Shown one piece after another: positions 1 through 8,174 of a stretch of 64,000 nucleotides of DNA. A program made the translations under genes and the position numbers. The stretch spans positions 3,878,323 to 3,942,322 of the forward strand of contig NZ_CP147838.1 of assembly GCF_037338445.1 (NCBI RefSeq). The letters run 5' to 3'. Numbering within the stretch: position 1 is the first letter of the stretch; each line of letters starts with the position of its first letter. Below the pieces are notes generated by a model, which worked only from the letters and a program-made list of their open reading frames with translations, did not search any database and had not been told where the DNA came from. Source of the stretch: Salinibaculum sp. SYNS191. Its GTDB lineage: Archaea > Halobacteriota > Halobacteria > Halobacteriales > Haloarculaceae.

Positions 1-98
1 CGGAGAAGGAGAACCTCGAAACGATAGCCGACATCGAGGCGGTCGACTACGCCCACCACCCGCTCGTCGAGACGACGAAGCGACTGCAGGAAGGGTGA
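1..98 (+). CDS. C-terminal 31 residues of an unidentified protein (5' truncated)
   Basis: An open frame starts at base 3 and ends in TGA at 96-98. It is Glu/Lys/Thr-rich and finishes with KRLQEG. The synonymous third positions are mostly G or C, as in real genes of this genome. Too little is present to name a family. The true start lies outside the window. Confidence 0.55.
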   Translation, partial: EKENLETIADIEAVDYAHHPLVETTKRLQEG

Positions 99-128
99 CC
101 CGGGACTGGGCCACCCCGCCACGACCAC

Positions 129-168
129 CGCTCGTCTCCCGGCGATGAGGTCGCTCGTCTCCCGGCGA
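129..168. repeat. 17-bp direct repeat, two copies 23 bp apart
   Basis: CGCTCGTCTCCCGGCGA occurs exactly at 129-145 and again at 152-168, in the intergenic stretch between the truncated gene and the acyl-CoA ligase. It could be a local tandem duplication or a paired regulatory site. Nothing else in the 170-bp gap is recognisable apart from the TATA-like element. Confidence 0.6.
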
Positions 169-240
169 GTGTCAACGCCCTGTCCCATGAGAATGTCCCA
201 CGGCGTGGGGACGCGGCCCGGAGACTGAGAAAAACCCGAG

Positions 241-250
241 CGTTTTTGTC
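241..250 (+). promoter_or_regulatory. TATA-like element for the acyl-CoA ligase
   Basis: The T-rich CGTTTTTGTC is centred about 26 bp upstream of the ATG at 272. This is the spacing expected for a leaderless haloarchaeal transcript. Confidence 0.35.
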
Positions 251-271
251 CCGCGTGTATGAGAATCTATT

Positions 272-1882
272 ATGCAGAAACCCCTCGTAGTAACAGAGTT
301 TCTGGACCGGGCACGGAAGTACTACGGCGACCAGGAGGCAGTGGTCGCGACGACCGGTGAACGGTACTCCTACGACGAACTGGCCGAGCGCGCGGACCGC
401 TTCTCTGCCGCCCTGCAGGAGAAGGGCATCGGCAAGGGCGACCGCGTGGCGGTGCTGGACCCCAACACGCACTACCACCTCGAAGCCGCCTACGGCGCGA
501 TGCAGATCGGTGCCGTCCACACGCCGCTGAACTACCGGCTCATCCCCGAGGACTACGAGTACATCCTCAGCGACGCCGGCGTGGACGTCATCGTCGCCGA
601 CTACGACTTCGCGGAGAAGGTGGAGGCAATCCGCGACGAGGTGCCCACGGAGACGTTCATCACGAACGACGCCGACGCCGTCGATGGCGACTGGGAGTCC
701 TTCGACGATCTGCTGGCCGAGGCTGGGACCGACTACGAGCGCCCCGAGATGGCCGAGGACGAGATAATCACCATCAACTACACCTCCGGCACGACGGGCG
801 ACCCGAAGGGCGTCTGTCGCACCCACCGCACCGAGACGCTGCACGCCTACCTCGTGACGATGTACCACGAGATTACCGACGACGACGTGTACCTCTGGAC
901 GCTCCCGATGTTCCACGTCAACGGCTGGGGACACATCTACGCCGTCACGGGGGCCGGCGCGAAGCACATCTGTACGCGTGGCATCGACGCCGGCGAAATC
1001 GTCGACACCATCACCAGCGAAGACGTCTCCTTCCTCTGTGCGGCCCCGACGGTCCTGAACCAGCTCATCGACTACTACAACGAGAACGACGAACCGCCGA
1101 TGACCGGCGACAACGACGTGCGCGTGACGACGGCGGGCAGCGCCCCGCCCGAGGCCACCATCCGCGACGTCGAGGACGACTTCGGCTGGTACCTCAAGCA
1201 CCTCTACGGCGCGACCGAAACCGGCCCGCTCATCACCATCTCCGACGCCAAGCGCCGCATCAACGAGGAGACCCGCTTCGACATCAAGAAACGGCAGGGG
1301 ATGGGCGTCCACGGCACCGACGTCCGCGTGGTCGACGAGGACGGCAACGACGTCCCGCGGGACGACCAGACAATCGGCGAAATCGTCGTCCGCGGCAACC
1401 AGGTGATGGACCGCTACTGGAACAAGCCCGAGGAGACCGAGGCGGCGTTCAACGACCGCGTCGAGGGCTACTACCACATGGGCGACCTCGCCACCGTCGA
1501 CGAGAACGGGATGGTAGCCATCCAGGACCGCAAGAAGGACATCATCATCTCCGGCGGGGAGAACATCTCCAGCCTCGAACTGGAGGACACGCTCTTCGAC
1601 CACCCCGACGTCTCCGACGTCGCCATCATTCCCTCGCCCAGTGACGAGTGGGGCGAGACACCGAAGGCCTTCGTCGTGCCGGAGACCGGCGACCCCGAGA
1701 ACCCCGGTGTGACCGAGGAGGAACTCCAGGAGTTCACCTCGGAACGGCTCGCCCGCTACAAGATCGTCCGCCGGTTCGAGTTCGTCGCGGAACTCCCGAC
1801 GACGGCCACCGGCAAGGTCCAGAAGTACGAACTCCGCGAGCAGGAGTGGGACGACGAGGACCGGATGGTCGGCCAGGGATAA
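272..1882 (+). CDS. AMP-dependent acyl-CoA synthetase (medium/long-chain fatty acid-CoA ligase type)
   Basis: Adenylate-forming enzyme that activates a carboxylic acid to acyl-AMP and then to acyl-CoA in the cytoplasm. The 536 aa are the usual length for the ANL superfamily. Visible motifs are the phosphate loop YTSGTTGDPKG (about residues 170-180), YGATETGP (about 312), the hinge region GYYHMGDLA...DRKKDIIISGGENIS, and the C-terminal catalytic lysine in TGKVQKYEL (about 512-520). It resembles the FadD3/AlkK-like branch, but the substrate cannot be read from sequence. It is monocistronic, and the next gene is on the other strand. The ATG at 272 fits both the family N-terminus and the TATA-like element. 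Confidence 0.93.
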   Translation: MQKPLVVTEFLDRARKYYGDQEAVVATTGERYSYDELAERADRFSAALQEKGIGKGDRVAVLDPNTHYHLEAAYGAMQIGAVHTPLNYRLIPEDYEYILSDAGVDVIVADYDFAEKVEAIRDEVPTETFITNDADAVDGDWESFDDLLAEAGTDYERPEMAEDEIITINYTSGTTGDPKGVCRTHRTETLHAYLVTMYHEITDDDVYLWTLPMFHVNGWGHIYAVTGAGAKHICTRGIDAGEIVDTITSEDVSFLCAAPTVLNQLIDYYNENDEPPMTGDNDVRVTTAGSAPPEATIRDVEDDFGWYLKHLYGATETGPLITISDAKRRINEETRFDIKKRQGMGVHGTDVRVVDEDGNDVPRDDQTIGEIVVRGNQVMDRYWNKPEETEAAFNDRVEGYYHMGDLATVDENGMVAIQDRKKDIIISGGENISSLELEDTLFDHPDVSDVAIIPSPSDEWGETPKAFVVPETGDPENPGVTEEELQEFTSERLARYKIVRRFEFVAELPTTATGKVQKYELREQEWDDEDRMVGQG

Positions 1883-1915
1883 CGGAGCGACTCGACAACT
1901 CGACCGGAATCGGTG

Positions 1916-2179
1916 CTACTCTCCTGCGGTGTCGTACTCGCTGGCGACGTACCGGACCGCCAGCAGCAGGACACCGAGAATCGTCCCGACCGTCACCATC
2001 CCGTAGAGGGCCATCCCGAACGGCGTCGGCGGCATCTCGACGAGCATGAACAGCTTCGGGTCGATGTCGGCCGGGCGGATGAGCCCGATGACGTAGCCGA
2101 AGACGCCGGTCAACAGGACCAGCAGACTGTAGAGCACGACGACGAACTGCGGGCCCTCCCACTTCTCTGTGGCGTGCAT
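1916..2179 (-). CDS. Small membrane protein of the terminal oxidase cluster (DUF7520-like)
   Basis: 87 aa with two or three hydrophobic segments (about residues 12-33 and 55-80) and a short acidic tail. It lies next to the heme-copper oxidase subunit I gene. Haloarchaeal genomes commonly carry such small proteins there, annotated as cox cluster proteins; the DUF assignment is from memory and unverified. It may assist oxidase assembly or be a small accessory subunit (inference). It is divergent from the 30-aa microprotein gene. Confidence 0.75.
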   Translation of the reverse strand: MHATEKWEGPQFVVVLYSLLVLLTGVFGYVIGLIRPADIDPKLFMLVEMPPTPFGMALYGMVTVGTILGVLLLAVRYVASEYDTAGE

Positions 2180-2238
2180 CGGACTCCAATTAGACCCGGA
2201 GACGAATAGGCTTTACACGTCCCGGCCGTTGCTTGGGT

Positions 2239-2331
2239 ATGGCCGAGAAAGACCTGCTCATGCTCGTGCTGGGCGGCATCGCCCTGATGATGTTTCTGAC
2301 GGGTATCGTGCTCGTCGTGAACGCCGCGTAA
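2239..2331 (+). CDS. 30-aa single-span membrane microprotein
   Basis: ATG at 2239, TAA at 2329-2331. The product begins MAEKDLLMLVLGG and is almost entirely one transmembrane helix (residues 5-28) ending NAA. Its start lies 59 bp from the divergent 87-aa gene, and it runs convergently into the 3' end of the oxidase subunit I gene. It probably functions with the oxidase (inference from position). The initial MAEKD plus one clean helix, with no frame disruption, supports a real gene, but no homology was tested. Confidence 0.65.
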   Translation: MAEKDLLMLVLGGIALMMFLTGIVLVVNAA

Positions 2332-2346
2332 AATACGGACTGTCCG

Positions 2347-4167
2347 TCAGTTATCCTGTGCGTCCTCGTCCGCCGCAGCGGCCGCGTCCTCCGCGACCGG
2401 TTCGCCGCCGTCGGTGGCGACTTCGTCCTCTTCGCCGCCGTCGGTGAGGGCCGTCGAAATCTTGTCGCCGTACCAGTCGAACTCCTTGGTCTTCTGGCCG
2501 GTCTCCGCGAGGTCCCACGGGTCGCTCTCGTTGACCTCGGGGCCTTCGAGCCAGGACTGCACGAAGTTCCAGACGAAGATGATCTGCCCGATGAGCAGGA
2601 TGATCGCGCCCACGGAGGCCGCCTGGTGCATCAGCGTCACGAGGTCCAGCGACGCGATGGCGGCGTCGAACTGGTAGGTCGCGTACCGCCGCGGCATGCC
2701 CAGGTAGCCCAGCGCCAGCATGGCGAAGAAGGTCACGTTGGTGCCGACCATCGACAGCCAGAAGTGTGCCTTCCCGAGTTTCTTCTGGTACATCTTCCCG
2801 GTGAAGATGGGGAACCAGTAGTACAGGCCGGCGAAGGCGGCGAAGCCGATAGCCCCCATGACGATGTAGTGGAAGTGACCGACCACGTAGTAGGTGTCGT
2901 GGAGGATGAGGTCGACGGGGACGGTGGCGAGGAAGACGCCGGTGATGCCGCCGATGATGAAGTTCGAGACGAAGCCGATACAGAACAGCATCGGCGTCGT
3001 CAGCCGCAGGCGCCCGTTCCACATCGTCGTAATCCAGTTGAACGTCTTGACGGCACTGGGCACTGCGATTGCCAGCGAGACCGCCATGAAACTCGCCTGG
3101 AGGCGCGGGTCCATCCCGGTCGAGAACATGTGGTGGGCCCAGACGCCGAAGGAGAGGACGCCGATGGCGAGCGTCGAGTAGACGACGAACTTGAAGCCGA
3201 ACAGCTTCCGGCCGGCGAACTTGGGGAGCACGAGACTCACGATACCCATCGGGGGTAACACGAGGATGTACACCTCGGGGTGGCCGAAGAACCAGAACAG
3301 GTGTTGCCACAGTATCGGGCCGCCGCCCTCCACCGCGAAGAACAGCGTGCCGAGGTTCCGGTCCATCAGCAGCATGACGAGCGCGCTGCCCAGCAGCGGG
3401 AACGCGAATAGGATGAGGCCGGACTGGGTGAGGATGGTCCACGAGAAGATGTCCAGATTGGCCCAGGAGACGTCGTCACCGCGCTCGGTGAAGATGGTCG
3501 CGATGAAGTTGATCGCACCCATCGTCGCTGAGACGCCTGTCAGGTGTAACCCGAGCAGCATCAGGTCGACGCCGGGGTTGACCTGCTCGACCGAAAGCGG
3601 CGTGTACATCGTCCAGGAGGTCTGTGCCGCCTCTATCGCGCCGGCCGTCACCGGTTCGAGGAAGAAGCCGCCCCAGATGAGTAGTGCACCGGGTGGCAGC
3701 AGCCAGAAGGCGATGGCGTTGATGCGGGGGAAGGCCATGTCGTCCGCGCCGATGAGCAGCGGGACGAAGTAGTTCGCGAAGGCGGCGATGATGGGCGTTC
3801 CGAAGAGAAACAGCATCGTGATGCCGTGACTCGTCAGAATCGCGTTGTAGAAGTTGTTGCCGAAGACGGCCCCTTCGGGCGTGATGAGCTGGAGGCGGAT
3901 GCCGACCGCCATCAGGCCGCCGACGACGAAGGCGATGATGGCGTACAGCCCGTAGAGCATGCCGATGTCCTTGTGGTCGACAGTCGTGAACCACCGAATC
4001 AGTCCCGACGGCTTCTCCTCGTGTGCGACTCCGGTCTCGCCGCCGTAGACGCCACCGCCGGCGAGTGGCGTGTACGACCGCCAGTCCTCGATGCGTGTCA
4101 GTAGGACGACGACGCCTATCAGCAGAATCCCCATAAGCGCCGTCAGTAGAAGCTGTTCTCCTGCCAT
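2347..4167 (-). CDS. coxA: Heme-copper terminal oxidase subunit I (cytochrome c oxidase type, A1)
   Basis: Catalytic membrane subunit that reduces O2 to water at a heme-CuB centre and pumps protons. The 606 aa carry at least 12 hydrophobic helices. All metal ligands are visible: the low-spin heme histidine in TSHGITM, CuB His and cross-linked Tyr in GHPEVYIL, the AHH pair in VWAHHMF, and the HDTYYVVGHFHY histidines. The Glu in HPEVY and the Lys in SAVKTFNW mark an A-type enzyme with a K-channel. The C-terminal 60 residues are an acidic soluble tail rich in Glu, Asp and Ala. No subunit II gene is in the window. The small membrane genes on both sides are probably partners. Confidence 0.95.
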   Translation of the reverse strand: MAGEQLLLTALMGILLIGVVVLLTRIEDWRSYTPLAGGGVYGGETGVAHEEKPSGLIRWFTTVDHKDIGMLYGLYAIIAFVVGGLMAVGIRLQLITPEGAVFGNNFYNAILTSHGITMLFLFGTPIIAAFANYFVPLLIGADDMAFPRINAIAFWLLPPGALLIWGGFFLEPVTAGAIEAAQTSWTMYTPLSVEQVNPGVDLMLLGLHLTGVSATMGAINFIATIFTERGDDVSWANLDIFSWTILTQSGLILFAFPLLGSALVMLLMDRNLGTLFFAVEGGGPILWQHLFWFFGHPEVYILVLPPMGIVSLVLPKFAGRKLFGFKFVVYSTLAIGVLSFGVWAHHMFSTGMDPRLQASFMAVSLAIAVPSAVKTFNWITTMWNGRLRLTTPMLFCIGFVSNFIIGGITGVFLATVPVDLILHDTYYVVGHFHYIVMGAIGFAAFAGLYYWFPIFTGKMYQKKLGKAHFWLSMVGTNVTFFAMLALGYLGMPRRYATYQFDAAIASLDLVTLMHQAASVGAIILLIGQIIFVWNFVQSWLEGPEVNESDPWDLAETGQKTKEFDWYGDKISTALTDGGEEDEVATDGGEPVAEDAAAAADEDAQDN

Positions 4168-4320
4168 GGATTCCCTTCAGGACTACAGGGTTATCAAAGC
4201 TTAGGTTCCGCCCGTACCGGAAGGCCGCGGCGGCTTCGAGACCGCCGCTCGCCGGGGTGTCAGCCCCTGAGAAGGGATGTGTCGAGAACCTTCCGTGAAA
4301 CCGTCGGCGGTGACCGTCGA

Positions 4321-4569
4321 CTACTCTTCGGCGGCCGCTTCCTCGGCCTTCTCTGCCTTCGAGACGGCCCGGCCCGAGTAGTAGGTCAGGACCATCAGGC
4401 CGATGCCGGAGAGGGCGATGATGGCGAGCTGGATGCTGGAGATGACGCTGTCGAATCCAAAGGGTGTGAACACGATGAACGCCACGAAAAAGAACGCCAG
4501 GATGATGAACGGGATGACGTTGACCGTGAGGTCGAGCAGTGTTTCACGGTCGAACACTTTCTCTGACAT
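4321..4569 (-). CDS. Small two-span membrane protein of the oxidase cluster (DUF6684-like)
   Basis: 82 aa with two hydrophobic segments (about residues 13-36 and 43-65) and an Ala/Glu-rich cytoplasmic tail. It lies directly upstream of the oxidase subunit I gene on the same strand. Similar proteins accompany haloarchaeal oxidase genes; the family number is remembered, not checked. A role in oxidase assembly or stability is inferred from linkage only. Confidence 0.75.
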   Translation of the reverse strand: MSEKVFDRETLLDLTVNVIPFIILAFFFVAFIVFTPFGFDSVISSIQLAIIALSGIGLMVLTYYSGRAVSKAEKAEEAAAEE

Positions 4570-4609
4570 GGATGCCCTTTCGGCCGACCGCGTAAATAGC
4601 GTGTTGGTT

Positions 4610-5038
4610 TCAGGCCAGGTCCTCGCCCAGCAGCCACAGCGTCGCGGCGACGCCCAGCATGACTACCGAGGCGGCGAGAATCGACGTGCCCCGGTAGACG
4701 AACGGCCGGGCGGGGTCAAGCAACGCTTCCACCGAGAGTGCGGAGGGTTCGATGTTCAGCCCGACGGCGAGTCCCCCCAGGACGGCGAGTATCGCGGCGA
4801 TGACACCGAGGGAGAGCCAGGTCCGGGAGACGTACGCCGACTCCTTCAGGATGCCGGCGACCGTGCCCCCGAACAGCAGGAGCCCGCCGACAGTTATCGG
4901 GAAGATGCCGAGGACGACGCCGATCTCCGAGATGACGAAGCCGAACGCGACCAGCATCGGCCACGGGCTCGCCTTCCGGTACTGCTCGCTGAGGCCGGGA
5001 CTCACCTCGCCGACGTCGTCGCCCACCTCGTCACTCAT
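4610..5038 (-). CDS. Membrane protein of the oxidase cluster (DUF7541-like)
   Basis: 142 aa from the ATG at 5038. A longer in-frame start at 5095 adds a non-conserved-looking basic stretch and is disfavoured. An acidic N-terminus (MSDEVGDDVGEVSPGLSEQYRKASPWP) is followed by four hydrophobic segments. It is the first gene of the minus-strand oxidase group (this gene, the 82-aa gene, subunit I). Its function is unknown. The conserved position next to oxidase genes suggests a respiratory accessory protein. Confidence 0.75.
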   Translation of the reverse strand: MSDEVGDDVGEVSPGLSEQYRKASPWPMLVAFGFVISEIGVVLGIFPITVGGLLLFGGTVAGILKESAYVSRTWLSLGVIAAILAVLGGLAVGLNIEPSALSVEALLDPARPFVYRGTSILAASVVMLGVAATLWLLGEDLA

Positions 5039-5095
5039 GGACGCACATAGGGAATCGAGAAGCAAGTGTCCATCGCTCCGGCCGCGGAGCCCCAC

Positions 5096-5105
5096 AAAGT
5101 ATTAG
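5096..5105 (+). promoter_or_regulatory. TATA box for the 821-aa protein gene
   Basis: AAAGTATTAG lies about 26-30 bp upstream of the ATG at 5131, the canonical leaderless spacing. Confidence 0.5.
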
Positions 5106-5130
5106 TCACGCATCGGCATGTTCCAAGTTA

Positions 5131-7596
5131 ATGAGCACACGCGTGGTCGAGCGAGTCGACGACTGGGACGAGCAGTCGTTCAGTGGCGGTTACAGTGGGT
5201 TGCACGACCTCGCAGATCGGGAGTTCTCCGGCGTGGTCCGCGCCGGCGGTGCGGAGCTTTTCGTGACGAAAGGGGTCGTCATCGGTATCCGCCGGGGCAC
5301 CATCGAGTCCTTCGAAGACGCCTCGGGGTCGGTCTACACTGCCCCGACGCCGGCACTCCCCCTGCTGGCCATCATGCAGGAGCGAAGCGAGGAGGTCAGG
5401 GCACAGTACTACACCGAGGAGACGCCGGTGTCCGAAGTCGACCGGACGCTCGAAGACGGCGGTTTCACCGGCTTCGTCGAACTTTCGGAGAACGTTCTCA
5501 GCGGCGACTACTACCTGGTCTACCACCGCGGACGCTCGATGAGCGTCGCCTTCGTGGGCAACTCGAAGCGGCTCATCGAGGGTGACGAGGCCTTCGAACA
5601 GGCCGACGACGAGGTCGGCATCTACGAGGTGAAGCCGGTCAGCATCGACGCCATCGAGATTCCGGAGGTCGAGGAACCGGCAGCGGACCCGTCCGGGGGC
5701 GCGATTGCCGAGGCTGAACCAGATGACGGCGAGGAGAGTGCCGCCGACGCGGAGACCACCGTCGAGACGGAACCGGTCGCCGCCGACGAACCGCCCGAGA
5801 CTGACGACGGGGACGAACCGGCTGCGACCGACAGTCCAGATGACGCGCCAGCGGCCGATGCGGACGCGCCCCCCACGTCGGAGTCGTCCGAGGGGCCCGT
5901 GAGTGACCGGAGTCCGGAGCCGTCCGAGCCCGCGGACCCCGCGAATGCGCAGAGTGACCCGAACGGCGACGAGGTGCCGGCGTCCGGCGAGGGAGTGGAC
6001 AGGGACGACCGGAAGCCGGAACCGGCGACCGGGGAGCCATCGTCGCCGCCGGAGAGCAGGGACACAGACGTAGCGACGGAGCCACCGGGCGAGCCGTCGA
6101 GACAGGGGACGACTCCGGAGCCCCGGAGCAGTTCGGAAACGGGACCGGTCGGGACCGACCCCGACACCTCGAATCGGCAAGCGTCGACGGGTCAGCAGCC
6201 GACGCCGGGCGGGGAGCCGAGTCCCCAGCCGTCGACGGCTGGACGGTCCCCCGGGAGGGAGTCCGGGCAGGCAGCGGACCAGGTTGGGGCACCGACAGAC
6301 GCACGTCCCGCTCCGGGGTCGCCGGACGACCTGGAGATGAAGGCGATTCCGTCGCTGGACCCGGAGCGAAGCGAGACGGTCCGCGGGTCCCAGGCCGGGA
6401 GCGAAGCCGGCCAGCGCGGCGACGCGCCCGGGCGCGGCCGCGAGGAGTCGCGCGACCGCGCGCCCGAACAGTCGCGTGACAGCGGGCGGGCCGATGATAC
6501 CGCCACGCGTGAGGAGCCACAGCAGCCGCAGCGTCAGTCGCGCCAGCACCAGTCGACGCCCGGGGACGCCCCGTCGACGGACTCGCCCGGGTCCGACGGG
6601 GAGACGGCCGAGCAGTCCACAGCGGAGTCGAGCGCGGAGCCGACGCAGGAGGACAGCGAGGAGGTGGAGACCCTCCGGTCGGAGCTGGCCGAGCGCCGCG
6701 CGGAAATCGAGCGCCTGGAGAGCGACCTGCAGGCGGCGACGGACGCGCGAGACGAGGCGCGCGCGAACCTGGCGACGGTCCAGGAGGAGCGCGACGAACT
6801 GGAGCGGGAGGTCGAGCGTCTGGAGAGCGAACTCCGGCGGCTGGAGGAGGAACTCGGAGCGAAGACCGACGCCGAGCGCCGCATCACGCCCCAGGAGGCA
6901 CTGCAGGGGACGGACCTGTTCGTGCGCTACCGCTCGAAGGGCGAGAGCACGCTCCAGAAGGCCCACGATTCGGGACAGCGCCGGGAGGACGTCACCGACA
7001 ACCTCCGCCTGGAGAAACACACCCAGTTCGACGCCGCGGCGGCGTCGGTCGGGGGCCAGGCCTACGACCAGTTCCTCGAAGAGACCGTCGAGTACAGTTT
7101 CGTGAAGTGGGTCGTGGAGGACCTGCTGTTCGAGATACAGAGCACGGGCCACACGGAGACGCTGCAGGACCTCTACGACGCGCTCCCGGAGATAAACCGC
7201 ATCGAACTCAACGGGGTCGTCACCACGACGGACGCGGAGGAGAACGAGCGCCAGGAGACGTTCGACCTGGTCTTCCGCGCGCGGATGGGCGACCCACTGC
7301 TGGTGGCGAACATCAACGACTCCAGACAGGGGGCGAGCGAGGCGATGATGGAATCACTCATCACGGCCGCCGAGCGGGTCGGCCGGACCAGCGACGCCTT
7401 CGCCGCCGCGTTCCTCGTCACCCAGAGCTTCTTCGAACCGGAGGCCCTGGAGACGGTGGCCGACGCGACGCGCGGGGGGCTGCTCAGTCGTGACAAGCGC
7501 AAGAGTTTCGTGAACCTCTCCCGCAAGCGCGGGTACCACCTCTGTCTCGTCGAGGCGAGAAACGAGAACTTCCACCTAGAAGTGCCGGAACTCTAG
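5131..7596 (+). CDS. 821-aa haloarchaeal protein: globular N-domain, acidic disordered linker, coiled coil, globular C-domain (DUF7527-like)
   Basis: Function unknown. Residues 1-170 form a globular domain (DWDEQSFSGGYSGLHDLADREFSGVV at the start). Residues 170-510 are a low-complexity Pro/Ser/Glu/Asp/Gly linker that is almost certainly disordered. Residues 510-582 are a strong heptad coiled coil (LRSELAERRAEIERLESDL and following). Residues 590-821 form a second globular domain containing FVKWVVEDLLFEI, DLVFRARMGDPLLVANIND and a C-terminal LVEARNENFHLEVPEL. There are no membrane segments. It looks like a cytoplasmic scaffold or sensor. The C-domain has an alpha/beta pattern reminiscent of nuclease-like or ligand-binding folds, but no catalytic motif is certain. 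It is monocistronic, between the oxidase cluster and a convergent regulator. Confidence 0.85.
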   Translation: MSTRVVERVDDWDEQSFSGGYSGLHDLADREFSGVVRAGGAELFVTKGVVIGIRRGTIESFEDASGSVYTAPTPALPLLAIMQERSEEVRAQYYTEETPVSEVDRTLEDGGFTGFVELSENVLSGDYYLVYHRGRSMSVAFVGNSKRLIEGDEAFEQADDEVGIYEVKPVSIDAIEIPEVEEPAADPSGGAIAEAEPDDGEESAADAETTVETEPVAADEPPETDDGDEPAATDSPDDAPAADADAPPTSESSEGPVSDRSPEPSEPADPANAQSDPNGDEVPASGEGVDRDDRKPEPATGEPSSPPESRDTDVATEPPGEPSRQGTTPEPRSSSETGPVGTDPDTSNRQASTGQQPTPGGEPSPQPSTAGRSPGRESGQAADQVGAPTDARPAPGSPDDLEMKAIPSLDPERSETVRGSQAGSEAGQRGDAPGRGREESRDRAPEQSRDSGRADDTATREEPQQPQRQSRQHQSTPGDAPSTDSPGSDGETAEQSTAESSAEPTQEDSEEVETLRSELAERRAEIERLESDLQAATDARDEARANLATVQEERDELEREVERLESELRRLEEELGAKTDAERRITPQEALQGTDLFVRYRSKGESTLQKAHDSGQRREDVTDNLRLEKHTQFDAAAASVGGQAYDQFLEETVEYSFVKWVVEDLLFEIQSTGHTETLQDLYDALPEINRIELNGVVTTTDAEENERQETFDLVFRARMGDPLLVANINDSRQGASEAMMESLITAAERVGRTSDAFAAAFLVTQSFFEPEALETVADATRGGLLSRDKRKSFVNLSRKRGYHLCLVEARNENFHLEVPEL

Positions 7597-7898
7597 CCTT
7601 CGATTTCCGCCACACCCTCGATTTTCATGCCCTCGAGCTTCTCGATGATGTGGTCGATTTTTCCGTCTAGGTCCTCGACGAACTCCTCTGTCTCCTCCGT
7701 CGTGATTGCACCCTGACTGGACGGCTCGATGAGGGACTCCTCTTCGAGGACGCGGAGCGAGTAGCGCACCTTGTGATGCGGGTATCCCGTCTCGTTAGAC
7801 ATCTTCACGATGCCGATCGGTTCGTTCTCGATGACCATCCGCAGCACCTGCAGATGGCGTTCCAGCATGTCGACTTCCTTCTCAAGTCTGTCTATCAT
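7593..7898 (-). CDS. Winged-helix transcriptional regulator-like protein, 101 aa
   Basis: The start at 7898 gives MIDRLEKEVDMLERHLQVLRMV. An in-frame extension to 8492 antisense to purA is spurious. The amphipathic N-terminal helix is followed by a winged-helix-like core (GIVKMSNETGYPHHKVRYSL, then RVLEEESLIEPSSQGAITT) and a C-terminal acidic coiled helix. It probably binds DNA or acts as a small dimeric regulator; its targets are unknown. A good TATA box precedes it in the 270-bp divergent region shared with purA. Its stop overlaps the end of the 821-aa gene by 4 bp. Confidence 0.8.
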   Translation of the reverse strand: MIDRLEKEVDMLERHLQVLRMVIENEPIGIVKMSNETGYPHHKVRYSLRVLEEESLIEPSSQGAITTEETEEFVEDLDGKIDHIIEKLEGMKIEGVAEIEG

Positions 7899-7922
7899 GG
7901 CAATTGTTAACTTGTATTGGCC

Positions 7923-7933
7923 GGATTTAAAAG
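7923..7933 (-). promoter_or_regulatory. TATA box for the winged-helix gene
   Basis: On the minus strand the sequence reads CTTTTAAATCC, about 26-36 bp upstream of the ATG at 7898. It is one of the best TATA matches in the window. Confidence 0.6.
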
Positions 7934-8096
7934 TTGCTTTCGTGGCAGCCGTTTCGTGTGCGACACAGTCCCAGGGTTGGGTCTCGACGGTAATGAATGG
8001 TGGGGTTTGGTCCCAGTTGCCGAGGAATGACGCCACATCCGTCGCAGAGTTCCTACCATGGTGACTGCTAACAGATTGGGGCTTCTCAGAGCGGAT

Positions 8097-8106
8097 ACTT
8101 AAATAC
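8097..8106 (+). promoter_or_regulatory. TATA box for purA
   Basis: ACTTAAATAC lies 69 bp upstream of the purA ATG, predicting a 5' leader of roughly 45 nt rather than a leaderless mRNA. Confidence 0.45.
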
Positions 8107-8174
8107 AACTGTTCACATACAGCGGCGGGGCTGGACCGTAATCTGTTTACCGGGACGGGCGGAACGTCGCCGTG

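Noticed and set aside
8172..8174. GTG at 8172 as the purA start
   Set aside because: ATG at 8175 gives the conserved MTVTIVGAQ N-terminus with no gain from the extra residue.
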